Shown here in pieces: positions 27,739 to 36,094 of a DNA stretch of 64,000 nucleotides. Origin of the DNA: Thiospirochaeta perfilievii (GTDB lineage Bacteria > Spirochaetota > Spirochaetia > DSM-2461); the NCBI RefSeq assembly GCF_008329945.1, contig NZ_CP035807.1, forward strand, positions 930,001 to 994,000, given 5' to 3'. The translations under genes and the position numbers were made by a program. The notes beneath the pieces are model-generated. The model ran no database searches and was not told where the DNA came from. It was given only the letters and a program-made list of their open reading frames with translations. Every line of letters begins with the position of its first letter. The first letter of the stretch is position 1.

Positions 27739-27776
27739 AAAAAAGCCACCTGAAGAAATTATATCCCAGGTGAGCT
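27739..27776 (-). terminator. Terminator of the 27.8-30.6 kb amylase gene, with a TATAAT in the loop
   Basis: Minus strand: AGCTCACCTG pairs with CAGGTGGCT (one bulged base), followed by six T. The 14-base loop contains TATAAT, which could serve as the -10 of the downstream kinase gene (about 23 bases to its GTG). Confidence 0.6.
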
Positions 27777-27789
27777 TTATATTTAAAGG

Positions 27790-30573
27790 TTATTTTAATG
27801 TAATAACTGCTACATCATCCATTATTAATGGGGAGACACTACCATCTGCACCTCCAAAAACCCACTCATCACCATCTATAGTTAGATCTCTTAAGTTTCC
27901 AGAATCTTCATCCCAGGTTGTTATATATAATTTCCAACCTTTTAGGCTTTTAGGTGAACCTATAGATGCTGACGGAATGTATATTGATACAGTACTGTTT
28001 TCGTGGTCCACACTAGAAGTTGGTGATGGATTAATTATCTCTCCTAAACTATTTTCTATGGTTGAAGACCACCCTGCCATACTTACATAATAGTCCCAAG
28101 AGGTCATAGAGGAGGGAAGTTTTGCATTTAATCTAGGAAGTTCCACTATTTGACTATCACTACCCTCTTTTTGTAGAAATATATTAAAGAGAACATGGTC
28201 AAAATCATTTGTATTTGGTCCCCAAACATTTGTTGTTTTATTCATTTTTAAATCTAGTCTAATATCAGTTCCAGAGGTTAAAACATTAACTACATGAATA
28301 TCTTCCTGGCCTATAAATGACTCGTTTGTAGGTTGCGTATAGTTTTCATCATATTTCTCATCAACTACTTCTAACATTGGAACATATGGTTTTTGTACTT
28401 TAATAACTACAGGTTTTGAGTAGATATAGTTACTAATATCCTCTGCCTTTATATATGCTACAATTTCGTGTTCACCATTTGTTATTGATGTTAGATCTAT
28501 AGATGTAGACCAACTATCACTGGCACTAAACTCGGTAGCCTGTTTATAATTTCCGTCTAAAAATATCCCAACTGTGGATTTTTCACTTACATTACCAGTA
28601 ATTATTAGACTACTATCTGTTATATTCGACTTAAATGATGATGTAATATCTACACGACTACTACTATTTGAAACTTCATCCTCTACACTATCAAAAAGGT
28701 AGATTCCAAAGGACTCTTTTTCAACTGCAATTGTAATATTACCATTTTTATCTGCTAAAATACTCTTAGGCATAGAGTTAGAAGATGGTTCTAACAATTT
28801 AAAACTACTATTTGCCTTAAATCCACCATCAATGTCTATTCCCACCTTGCTTTGATTAGAGGTATTAAAAACAATTAAAGCTTCGCTACCTGTTTTATCT
28901 ACCATTTTATAGGCAAATAGGCCACTTCCAATAGTGTTATCTTTAATAATAGTTAATTCTCCATTTCTAAAAACAGGGTTATCCATTCTTAACTTAGTAA
29001 GAGCCTTTATATATCGATACCAGGGACTAGAGGTATCAAAATAGTCCATATCATTTGCGACCCCTTTACTCTTATAACCACCCTTAAACATCGCTCTCCT
29101 TCTTTCAGAAAAGTTTTGTTCGGTACCATAATATAGCTGAGGGATTCCAGGTATGGTCATAATAAAAGCGTAGGCTGATTTTACCATATTCTCTGTTGTA
29201 GATGTTATTAATCTCTCCATATCATGGTTATCAACAAAGGTTATTAATTTACTAGCATCTTGGTAACCAGCACTAAACCTATTATCTAAAACCTTTGATA
29301 ATTCATCTGTAGGGTTTCCATTTCCAAAAACATTTCGTATTGCAAAGTTAAGATTAAAATAGATAACAGAGTCTAACCTTTTCTCTCCATTTTTTCCTAA
29401 TGTATAGGACGCATTTAAATCCTCATCTTGATCCCATGACTCCCCAAAAAGTATAAAATCCTCTTTACCTAAACTCTTAGCATACTCTTTTACTCCATTA
29501 TTAGCAAAATCCTCAAAAAAATCCTGCTCTACATACTTAACAGTATCAACTCTGTAACCATCTATATCAACCTTATCAATCCAGTATGAGTAGTAGCCTT
29601 TTAGCAAATTTCTAACAACTGGATTTGTTGTTCTTATATCATCAAGGTTACTTAATTGGTAGGTAAGGAGTTGGGACTTATCATTAAAATCTGATATAGC
29701 AGGAGTCCAGTTATAAAATGAGTTATACTCCAACTCATCAGCTGTAAAAAGTTCTGGATTATTAAAACTCCAGGGTAGTTGCTCTGGAGTATTAGTTGGC
29801 AGAGTTCCACCTTTTAATGACCAACTCCCATCGCTTCTTGAAACATTGAAATAGTCCCCTACATGGTTAACAACAATATCCTGTATTACATAGAGGCCCT
29901 TTTTATGGGCTTCATCTACAAAGTTTTTATAATCTTCTAATGTCCCATAGTGGGGATCTACCTCTAAGAAGTTAGATGCCCAATAACCGTGGGAACCACC
30001 AAAATTTCCTTCGGACCACTCATTTTTAATTGGTGGTGTAATCCAAATTGCTGTAGCTCCAAGATTTTTAATATAGTCTAGTTTTTGGGTTAGCCCCTTA
30101 AAATCACCTCCACTAAACCATGTCTCTTCATCTACACTATTTTCATTAAAACCAAGATCATCATTACTCCTATCCCCATTTTCCATTCTATCTAAAAGGG
30201 CAAAATAGATAATCTGATCACTCCATACCGGAGATTTAGTATACTCATCTTTGTCTTTTTTAAAGTCAAAATCAAACATAGTCATAGCATTACTTGTACT
30301 TCCATCTCTTTTGTAAGCAACAGCTCTTAAAAGAGTTGGTTCATTTAAAGTAATTTTTCCACTATATTTTAAAGAGTTCTTAGTTGGTGTAGAACTGTCT
30401 ACACTATAATATACTCTATCCCCATGGTCTGATTTTATCGATACTTCTACCTGGGACTTGTACACACCTCCTATAGGTGAAAACTCTGGTTGTAAATAGA
30501 CTCTATCTTCTCCTGTTCTACACGATAGTAGTACAAATGAAATAAGAGTAAAAACTAAAATTTTGTTTCTCAT
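27790..30573 (-). CDS. GH13 alpha-amylase, lipoprotein, multidomain
   Basis: 927 residues. Lipoprotein signal with LLSC lipobox (Cys 18). Order: chitobiase-C-like fold about 28-105 (RVYYSVDSSTPTKNSLKYSG), GH13 barrel about 115-560 with DIVVNHVGDY, nucleophile Asp in GYRVDTVKYV (about 340), acid Glu in FGESWDQ (about 376) and FVDNHDM (about 449); an Ig-like linker 640-710; and a C-terminal domain about 715-925 resembling the glucodextranase C-terminal carbohydrate module (NDFDHVLFNIFLQ; GWKLYITTWD). Cleaves internal alpha-1,4 bonds outside the cytoplasm. Downstream of, and same strand as, the LuxR-type regulator; an 18-bp palindrome lies between them. Confidence 0.92.
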   Translation of the reverse strand: MRNKILVFTLISFVLLSCRTGEDRVYLQPEFSPIGGVYKSQVEVSIKSDHGDRVYYSVDSSTPTKNSLKYSGKITLNEPTLLRAVAYKRDGSTSNAMTMFDFDFKKDKDEYTKSPVWSDQIIYFALLDRMENGDRSNDDLGFNENSVDEETWFSGGDFKGLTQKLDYIKNLGATAIWITPPIKNEWSEGNFGGSHGYWASNFLEVDPHYGTLEDYKNFVDEAHKKGLYVIQDIVVNHVGDYFNVSRSDGSWSLKGGTLPTNTPEQLPWSFNNPELFTADELEYNSFYNWTPAISDFNDKSQLLTYQLSNLDDIRTTNPVVRNLLKGYYSYWIDKVDIDGYRVDTVKYVEQDFFEDFANNGVKEYAKSLGKEDFILFGESWDQDEDLNASYTLGKNGEKRLDSVIYFNLNFAIRNVFGNGNPTDELSKVLDNRFSAGYQDASKLITFVDNHDMERLITSTTENMVKSAYAFIMTIPGIPQLYYGTEQNFSERRRAMFKGGYKSKGVANDMDYFDTSSPWYRYIKALTKLRMDNPVFRNGELTIIKDNTIGSGLFAYKMVDKTGSEALIVFNTSNQSKVGIDIDGGFKANSSFKLLEPSSNSMPKSILADKNGNITIAVEKESFGIYLFDSVEDEVSNSSSRVDITSSFKSNITDSSLIITGNVSEKSTVGIFLDGNYKQATEFSASDSWSTSIDLTSITNGEHEIVAYIKAEDISNYIYSKPVVIKVQKPYVPMLEVVDEKYDENYTQPTNESFIGQEDIHVVNVLTSGTDIRLDLKMNKTTNVWGPNTNDFDHVLFNIFLQKEGSDSQIVELPRLNAKLPSSMTSWDYYVSMAGWSSTIENSLGEIINPSPTSSVDHENSTVSIYIPSASIGSPKSLKGWKLYITTWDEDSGNLRDLTIDGDEWVFGGADGSVSPLIMDDVAVITLK

Positions 30574-30656
30574 TTAAAATCTCCTAATTTATATTAAACC
30601 TGATATTCACCCTGAAATTCCAATTTAACAATAGGCAAATATGCTTAAATTAACCT

Positions 30657-30674
30657 CTAGGTATATATACCTAG
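30657..30674. promoter_or_regulatory. 18-bp perfect palindrome between regulator and amylase
   Basis: CTAGGTATATATACCTAG is symmetric over all 18 bases, overlaps the stop codon of the LuxR-type regulator and lies 84 bases upstream of the amylase ATG. LuxR-family dimers bind palindromes of this length, so it is a candidate site for the adjacent regulator. No T-run follows, which argues against a terminator. Confidence 0.45.
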
Positions 30675-32023
30675 CCTAGTTTTTTAATGATATTTATTAG
30701 TTCTATTCTATTTCTTGCATTTGATTTATGTAGTACATTGTAAACATGATTATCTACTGTTCTCTTAGAGATATTTAAGTTATCTGCAATCTCTTTATTT
30801 GAAAGTCCATCAATTATTTTTAATATAATATCCATCTCCCTAGCTGTAATACTAAATTTCTGTTCAAATAGAGTTAGATTAAGGGTATTATCTGTAGAAG
30901 AGTCACTTTTAAGTAGGGCGAATAAAAAAATAATAGTTAAAAATACTAAGAGTGTAATAATGTTAAACTTCATATAAAAATTTAATCTGTTAGACAAATT
31001 CTCAGCATAACAGATTCCAATAAAACCACTTATCTCATCTGTAATAATTACAGGGTAAATAAAACTATTTTTACCATTTAAATGGTAGCTGTTATATATA
31101 TTTTCATACTTAGACAACTTATAATTTAAAACATTTATACTATCTAGTCCCATAAGTTGTTTTTCAAAGAGGTCCCCATCAATAGGGGATAATGTTGATT
31201 CCTCACCTATCTTTTTATAGTCAGTAACTAGAAGGTTTCTCTCTAAGTCAAAATAATAAAGGGAGATATACCTAAAACGTTTTGATATATTTCTGATTCC
31301 AAGTTTATCCAACTTATACCATAAAAAATAGTTAAATGATCTATAGATATCCCTATTACTAATAATATCATTTTGTAAAATAGTTATTATGGATTTTGAA
31401 GTAAAAGTATAATTGATATTATTGTAATAGAGGGTAAAAAGTGAGAAAAGGATATTGGATATAAAGAGTAAAATAGATAATAAAAAGATAAACTGTTTAA
31501 GACCACCCTTAAAAACAAAGAGGTAGAATAGATAGGGAGCGATAATTATTAATAAAATATATATTATGTTTAGTATTATTGTTGTTATATTTTCATAACT
31601 CTTAACCATAATAAGGGAGTTAAAACTCTCCATACCATTATAGACCTGTCTGTAGGAGTCCTTATCTTGGCTCCAGATAGGTGTATCCCTACCCTCTATA
31701 TATACAGCAAACTTATACTGGTGCTCTCCTGGGGATAAAACAGTATCTATAGACCATCTATGATTTTGAGGATTTTCATCATCTGGAGTTAATATATAGT
31801 TTTCATTTCCTGGATCCCAGTCGGAAAAAAATCCTGTTAAAATAACCTTTGTTACCCTAGGATATGGATCGATTCCATATATTTTTGAGACATCATCTGG
31901 TAGTGGTAACTCAAAATCGATATTAACCCTGGATATATCTCTTAAATCAAGAACCTTTAGGACAGAGTAGGCCCCAATTAGTAATAATAATATAAGTACA
32001 AAGATTCCATAAAAAATTTTCAT
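30671..32023 (-). CDS. Membrane-anchored LuxR-type regulator with glycogen-binding-like sensor domain
   Basis: 450 residues. TM1 4-22; an outside E-set domain of AMPK/CBM48 type about 55-140 (VILTGFFSDWDPGNENY; SPGEHQYKFAVYIEG); TM2 146-170; TM3 176-200; a second outside region 201-345; TM4 346-368; and a cytoplasmic LuxR helix-turn-helix about 388-450 (LTAREMDII-type start SITAREMDIILKIIDGLSNK; KEIADNLNISKRTVDNHVYN). Four segments put both sensor regions outside and the DNA-binding end inside. Proposed: a one-component membrane regulator of the starch genes that feels glucan in the periplasm. Its own promoter carries the LacI-type operator. No kinase or receiver is involved. Confidence 0.85.
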   Translation of the reverse strand: MKIFYGIFVLILLLLIGAYSVLKVLDLRDISRVNIDFELPLPDDVSKIYGIDPYPRVTKVILTGFFSDWDPGNENYILTPDDENPQNHRWSIDTVLSPGEHQYKFAVYIEGRDTPIWSQDKDSYRQVYNGMESFNSLIMVKSYENITTIILNIIYILLIIIAPYLFYLFVFKGGLKQFIFLLSILLFISNILFSLFTLYYNNINYTFTSKSIITILQNDIISNRDIYRSFNYFLWYKLDKLGIRNISKRFRYISLYYFDLERNLLVTDYKKIGEESTLSPIDGDLFEKQLMGLDSINVLNYKLSKYENIYNSYHLNGKNSFIYPVIITDEISGFIGICYAENLSNRLNFYMKFNIITLLVFLTIIFLFALLKSDSSTDNTLNLTLFEQKFSITAREMDIILKIIDGLSNKEIADNLNISKRTVDNHVYNVLHKSNARNRIELINIIKKLG

Positions 32024-32033
32024 AATTCAGTCT

Positions 32034-32062
32034 ATATTGCAAACGTTTGCATGATATGTCAA
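32034..32062 (-). promoter_or_regulatory. Promoter-operator of the LuxR-type regulator
   Basis: Minus strand: TTGACA (32057-32062), 5 bases, perfect palindrome TGCAAACGTTTGCA (32038-32051), then AT. With a 17-base spacer the -10 would be CAATAT (32034-32039). Only 10 bases separate it from the ATG and no Shine-Dalgarno is visible. Same geometry as three other starch-gene promoters here. Confidence 0.7.
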
Positions 32063-32149
32063 TAAAAAATAGATAAAATAGAGTTATGCTTAACCTATAA
32101 CGGTTTACCACATAGGGGAACACTAATATAATGAGTCCTTGAGGTTTCT

Positions 32150-32983
32150 ATGATAAAAATTGGAAGATACAATAATTTAAAAATATCCAGGGTAGTAGAT
32201 ATGGGTCTATTTCTTACTGATTCAGAAAACAGTGAAGTTTTACTACCTAATAAATACTGTCCTATAGATTATAAAGTAGGTGATGAAATAAATGTTTTTA
32301 TCCACCTAGATAGGTCCGATAGAGTGGTTGCAACAAACCTAAGCCCTAAAATTAAGCTCTACGAGTTTGGTTTTTTAAGGGTAGAATCTGTAACTGATGC
32401 GGGGGCTTTCTTAGATTGGGGTATGGATAAACACCTATATCTTCCTAAAAGTGAGAGTAGAGATGGAGTTGAGGTTGGCCAGTGGCATATTGTCTATATG
32501 CTACAGGACGATAAAACAGAAAAACTATATGCTAGTAGAAAAGTTGAAAGATATTTACAGAATGATGACTTAACAGTAAAAGAGGGCGAAGAAGTAGATC
32601 TTCTTATCTACCAAGATGCAGGTTTTGGACTCTCTGTTATTATTAATAATCAACATAAAGGAATGGTTTATAATAATGAAAATTTCAAACCTCTTTCTAT
32701 TGGGGATAGGGTAAAGGGTTGGATAAAAACTGTAAGAGATGATAATAAATTAGATGTATCTTTGCAGCCAATTGGATATAAAAACTATATTGATCCAAAT
32801 AACAAACTTATTCTAGAAGAGATAGAGAGACACGGAGGTTTTATTCAATTAAATGATAAAAGCAAGCCAGAAGAGATCTATGAAACCTTTGGTATAAGTA
32901 AGAAGTTATTTAAAAAGTCTGTAGGATCACTTTTGAAAAACAGACAAATTATATTAGAGGATAATGGAATAAAAACAGTATGA
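32150..32983 (+). CDS. CvfB-family S1 RNA-binding protein
   Basis: 277 residues. Three S1-like OB folds (MIKIGRYNNLKISRVVDMG; FGFLRVESVTDAGAFLDWG; VDLLIYQDAGFGLSVIIN) and a C-terminal winged helix (IYETFGISKKLFKKSVGSLL). CvfB/YitL proteins bind RNA and affect virulence or expression in Firmicutes. RBS TTGAGGT precedes ATG. Overlaps the HAD gene by ATGA, so the two form an operon. Not evidently part of the starch system that surrounds it. Confidence 0.88.
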   Translation: MIKIGRYNNLKISRVVDMGLFLTDSENSEVLLPNKYCPIDYKVGDEINVFIHLDRSDRVVATNLSPKIKLYEFGFLRVESVTDAGAFLDWGMDKHLYLPKSESRDGVEVGQWHIVYMLQDDKTEKLYASRKVERYLQNDDLTVKEGEEVDLLIYQDAGFGLSVIINNQHKGMVYNNENFKPLSIGDRVKGWIKTVRDDNKLDVSLQPIGYKNYIDPNNKLILEEIERHGGFIQLNDKSKPEEIYETFGISKKLFKKSVGSLLKNRQIILEDNGIKTV

Positions 32984-33795
32984 ACAAAGATATTAAAATG
33001 ATAGTAATGGATCTAGATGATACTCTTTTAAACGATGACCTAGTTATTAGTGATTATACAAAACAGGTAATATTTAATGCCCAAAAAAAGGGAATTAAGA
33101 TTGTATTAGCATCAGGGAGACCAGCTCCTGCTATTGAAAAATACGCGAAAGAGTTAAAACTAAAAGAGAATAATGGATATGTAATATCCTACAATGGTGC
33201 TGTTTTAACAGAGATGAGTACTGGGACTATATTAAATAGAACAACTCTAACATTAGAGAACATAGATTTCTTATTAAAAACAGCTAAGGATAAAAACCTT
33301 TTTTTTCAGACTTATATTAATGGAAAAGTCGTAACAGATAGACATAATCAATATACGGATTTTGAAGGAGAATTAACAGGAATGCCTGTTATAAAAATAG
33401 AGAACCTTAAAGATGAAATAAAAGAGGAAGTTGTTAAAATAATTTTAATGGACGATCCTGATAGACTAAAACTAGTCGAAGAGGAATTAAAAACAGAAAT
33501 TGGCAATACAATGACTATGAATATATCAAAACCATTCTTTTTAGAGTTTACCAATACTTTAGTTGATAAGGATAAAACTATTACATATCTATGTAATAAA
33601 ATTGGTATAGATAAAGGGTCTGTTATGGCAATTGGAGATAGTTTTAATGACCTATCCATGATTAAAGGCTGCGGAATAGGCATTGTAATGTCAAACGGTC
33701 ACAACGATGTAAAAAAACACGCACACCATATTACCCACTGTAATAATACAGATGGTGTTGCTACTGCAATTAATAGGTTCGCCCTAGCAGTTTAA
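32980..33795 (+). CDS. Cof-type HAD-superfamily hydrolase
   Basis: 271 residues. HAD motif I DLDDTLLNDD (nucleophile Asp 11), motif II ASGRP, motif III Lys, and motif IV GDSFNDLSMIK; the C2-type cap between 85 and 190 marks the Cof/YidA group. These enzymes dephosphorylate sugar phosphates or nucleotide cofactors. Specificity cannot be read from sequence. Followed by a strong bidirectional hairpin. Confidence 0.88.
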   Translation: MNKDIKMIVMDLDDTLLNDDLVISDYTKQVIFNAQKKGIKIVLASGRPAPAIEKYAKELKLKENNGYVISYNGAVLTEMSTGTILNRTTLTLENIDFLLKTAKDKNLFFQTYINGKVVTDRHNQYTDFEGELTGMPVIKIENLKDEIKEEVVKIILMDDPDRLKLVEEELKTEIGNTMTMNISKPFFLEFTNTLVDKDKTITYLCNKIGIDKGSVMAIGDSFNDLSMIKGCGIGIVMSNGHNDVKKHAHHITHCNNTDGVATAINRFALAV

Positions 33796-33802
33796 ACTCT
33801 GT

Positions 33803-33830
33803 ATAAAGGGGGAACGTCCCCCTTTATTTT
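33803..33830. terminator. Bidirectional terminator between HAD and pullulanase genes
   Basis: ATAAAGGGGG-AACGT-CCCCCTTTAT, a 10-bp GC-centred stem, followed by TTTT on the plus strand; also works for the convergent pullulanase, whose stop codon lies inside the stem. Confidence 0.8.
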
Positions 33831-35872
33831 GCTAAAACAGTGGATGTATTTGAAGGAACAGAGACTATATTATTCTGAATTTTTACATCAGAATTTATAA
33901 TTGGATAAACTCCTGCACTACTCCCATCTACAATAATACTCCAATCATTTGGATTTAAAATATCATCACATTTTAAATTTAAAACTTCACTCCCTGCATT
34001 GTGAATTACTATTAGTTTCTTAAAATCTGTCTTACCACCACTCTCTAAACTGTTATCTAAGGTATAAGCAATAAAACTATTGACCCCATTTTGAGTATAG
34101 GTATCACCAAAAAAGATTAATCCTTTTCTAATATTATTAGAACTTTGGTATCTTAAACATGGAATAGACCTTCTTAACTTAATAAGCCCTTTAAAATAGT
34201 TATATAGTTTTGAGTAGTCAGGATCATCCTTCCTTTCCCATCTATACATATTAGTATAATCTGGGGACCTGTAGGAATTTTCATGGAAATGTACTCCAAA
34301 CCCCTCATCATAAACATTTTCACTATTTTTATTAATTCTATGGGGTTCTGCATCATTACTACTTAAGGGTTTAGTTCTAGCTATTTCAGATCCACCATGT
34401 ATTGCAATTTTCCCTTGGGATGTAAATAACATAGCAATTGCTTGCTTTACAGCCTTTAGTTTATCGCTTTTATCACCCTTATGACTTATATTAATCTTAT
34501 CCCACAGTGTAAACCCATCGTGTATCGACAAATATTGAAGTGTTTCATCTGGGTTTATCGCAAACCTATTATATGGGTCTGTATCAATATCTACATAAAA
34601 CCCAGAATTATCAAAATCTTTTATTCCCCCAATAATTCCAGCCTTACACCTGGGATTTTCAGAAAATACACCTTGCACAAAACCAGGATTATCCATCCGT
34701 CCTGCGTATGAGTCCCTACTTGTATCGTTAAAATATGCTAGATCATAAACTTCATGATGTTCTATATTTGTAATTCCCTTAACTGGTGCTTTCCCTGGTT
34801 CTAAATCCGTATAATTCCACGCCTCGCCATATAAAATGATATTATTACCAAGAACTTCTCTCGCCTTCTTCATGGTTTGATTATCTATAAATCCCATTAG
34901 ATCAAAACGAAAACCATCTATTCCAAACTCATCTACAAAGTATTTTAATGAGTCTACAATAAGTTCTCTAGCCATAGGTTTCTCCGATGCAAATGCTGGA
35001 TCACTTACTGGTTCTGTACCACCCTCTTTTCTGTAATATTCACTCTCTGCAATATTATGAAATATAAAGTTTTGATATGTGTGGTTATATACAACATCCA
35101 TTATTACACCAATACCATTATTATGAAGTGTCGTTACCAACTCTCTAAACTCTCGAATTCGACTATATGGGTCATCAGGGTCTGTAGAGTACCAACCATC
35201 TGGTGAGAAGTAGTTATGTGGGTCATAACCCCAGTTGTAATTAGTATTATGCCCCACTCCTTCTAGGCTGATACTTTTATCCTTTTCATTTACAGTATAA
35301 AAACTCTGTATTGGTAGAAGTTGAACATGGGTTATACCCAACTCTTTTAAATGTTCAATTCCTTTTTTAAAACTACTAAAACCCTTAAAAGTACCACTAT
35401 GGGGTTCATCTGTCCCTATAGTGAAATCCCTAATATGAACTTCGTAGGATATCATCTCCATTGGGCTTTCTAATTTATTTTTACCAATAGATATAGGTTT
35501 AATTCCTGCACTTTTGGAATTTATATCAATAATTGCAGCCTTACCTATCTTATCTTCTCCATCTGGAGAAAATGCAGCCATAGATTTAGCATAGGGGTCT
35601 AGCCCATATGTAACTTTACCATTGGTTATTATCTTATACTGGTAATAGTACCCATCAAGATTTTCTATATTACAATTTACCCTATTTAGGGTAATTTCCC
35701 AAAAGCCATTTTCCCCTCTTATCATCTCTACTTCTGGAGAAATTATTTTATCTGAATTACTTTTATTATAAATTTGAACAAAAAGCTCTGTAGCACTAGG
35801 AGACCAAACTCTTAACGTAGCACTACCATCACTATTTAATGTTGCACCTAACCTTTCTTTTCCCAATTTCAT
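33824..35872 (-). CDS. pulA: Type I pullulanase, cytoplasmic (GH13_14)
   Basis: 682 residues. No signal peptide. N-terminal CBM48 about 5-105 (SATLRVWSPSATELFVQIY), then the type I signature YNWGYDPHNYFSPDG (about 212) and GH13 barrel: DVVYNHT, nucleophile Asp in FRFDLMGF (about 322), acid Glu in YGEAWN (about 349) and LSIHDGFTLWD (about 448). Removes alpha-1,6 branches, here from imported oligosaccharides. ATG 35872 preferred over TTG 35881; GAGG lies close before it. Divergent from the barrel operon with LacI-type operators between; a secreted relative is encoded at 48.3-50.9 kb. Confidence 0.9.
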   Translation of the reverse strand: MKLGKERLGATLNSDGSATLRVWSPSATELFVQIYNKSNSDKIISPEVEMIRGENGFWEITLNRVNCNIENLDGYYYQYKIITNGKVTYGLDPYAKSMAAFSPDGEDKIGKAAIIDINSKSAGIKPISIGKNKLESPMEMISYEVHIRDFTIGTDEPHSGTFKGFSSFKKGIEHLKELGITHVQLLPIQSFYTVNEKDKSISLEGVGHNTNYNWGYDPHNYFSPDGWYSTDPDDPYSRIREFRELVTTLHNNGIGVIMDVVYNHTYQNFIFHNIAESEYYRKEGGTEPVSDPAFASEKPMARELIVDSLKYFVDEFGIDGFRFDLMGFIDNQTMKKAREVLGNNIILYGEAWNYTDLEPGKAPVKGITNIEHHEVYDLAYFNDTSRDSYAGRMDNPGFVQGVFSENPRCKAGIIGGIKDFDNSGFYVDIDTDPYNRFAINPDETLQYLSIHDGFTLWDKINISHKGDKSDKLKAVKQAIAMLFTSQGKIAIHGGSEIARTKPLSSNDAEPHRINKNSENVYDEGFGVHFHENSYRSPDYTNMYRWERKDDPDYSKLYNYFKGLIKLRRSIPCLRYQSSNNIRKGLIFFGDTYTQNGVNSFIAYTLDNSLESGGKTDFKKLIVIHNAGSEVLNLKCDDILNPNDWSIIVDGSSAGVYPIINSDVKIQNNIVSVPSNTSTVLAK

Positions 35873-35887
35873 AAACCTCAATTACTA

Positions 35888-35917
35888 CAGAATGCAACCG
35901 ATTGCAAGATTTGTCAA
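35888..35917 (-). promoter_or_regulatory. Promoter-operator of cytoplasmic pullulanase
   Basis: Minus strand: TTGACA (35912-35917), 5 bases, TGCAATCGGTTGCA (35893-35906), followed by a poor -10 (CATTCT). The operator sits across the spacer and the -10, same geometry as the other starch promoters. Confidence 0.65.
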
Positions 35918-35966
35918 ATAAAAAAAATCTAGTGGAAATATATATTTTTTTTTGAAAAATATTTTC

Positions 35967-35995
35967 TTGACAGATCCTGCAAACGCTTGCAAGAT
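35967..35995 (+). promoter_or_regulatory. Promoter-operator of the barrel/lipoprotein operon
   Basis: TTGACA (35967-35972), 5 bases, perfect palindrome TGCAAACGCTTGCA (35978-35991), -10 about CAAGAT (35990-35995). Repressor binding would cover the -10. Confidence 0.7.
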
Positions 35996-36010
35996 AGATA
36001 AAGCAGGAGT

Positions 36011-36058
36011 TGCAATCGCTTGCATTTAGATCCTCCAGTTTAGTGTTAGCGTTTGCAT
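36011..36058. promoter_or_regulatory. Two auxiliary LacI-type sites in the barrel operon leader
   Basis: TGCAATCGCTTGCA (36011-36024) and the half-degenerate TTAGCGTTTGCATA (about 36045-36058) lie downstream of the predicted start. With the sites at 35893 and 35978 this makes four sites in about 165 bp, centre spacings of 85, 33 and 34 bp, the last two near three helical turns and suited to looping or cooperative binding. Confidence 0.55.
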
Positions 36059-36094
36059 AATTTCCCAACTTTAATAATTTCACAGGAGGTAAAT

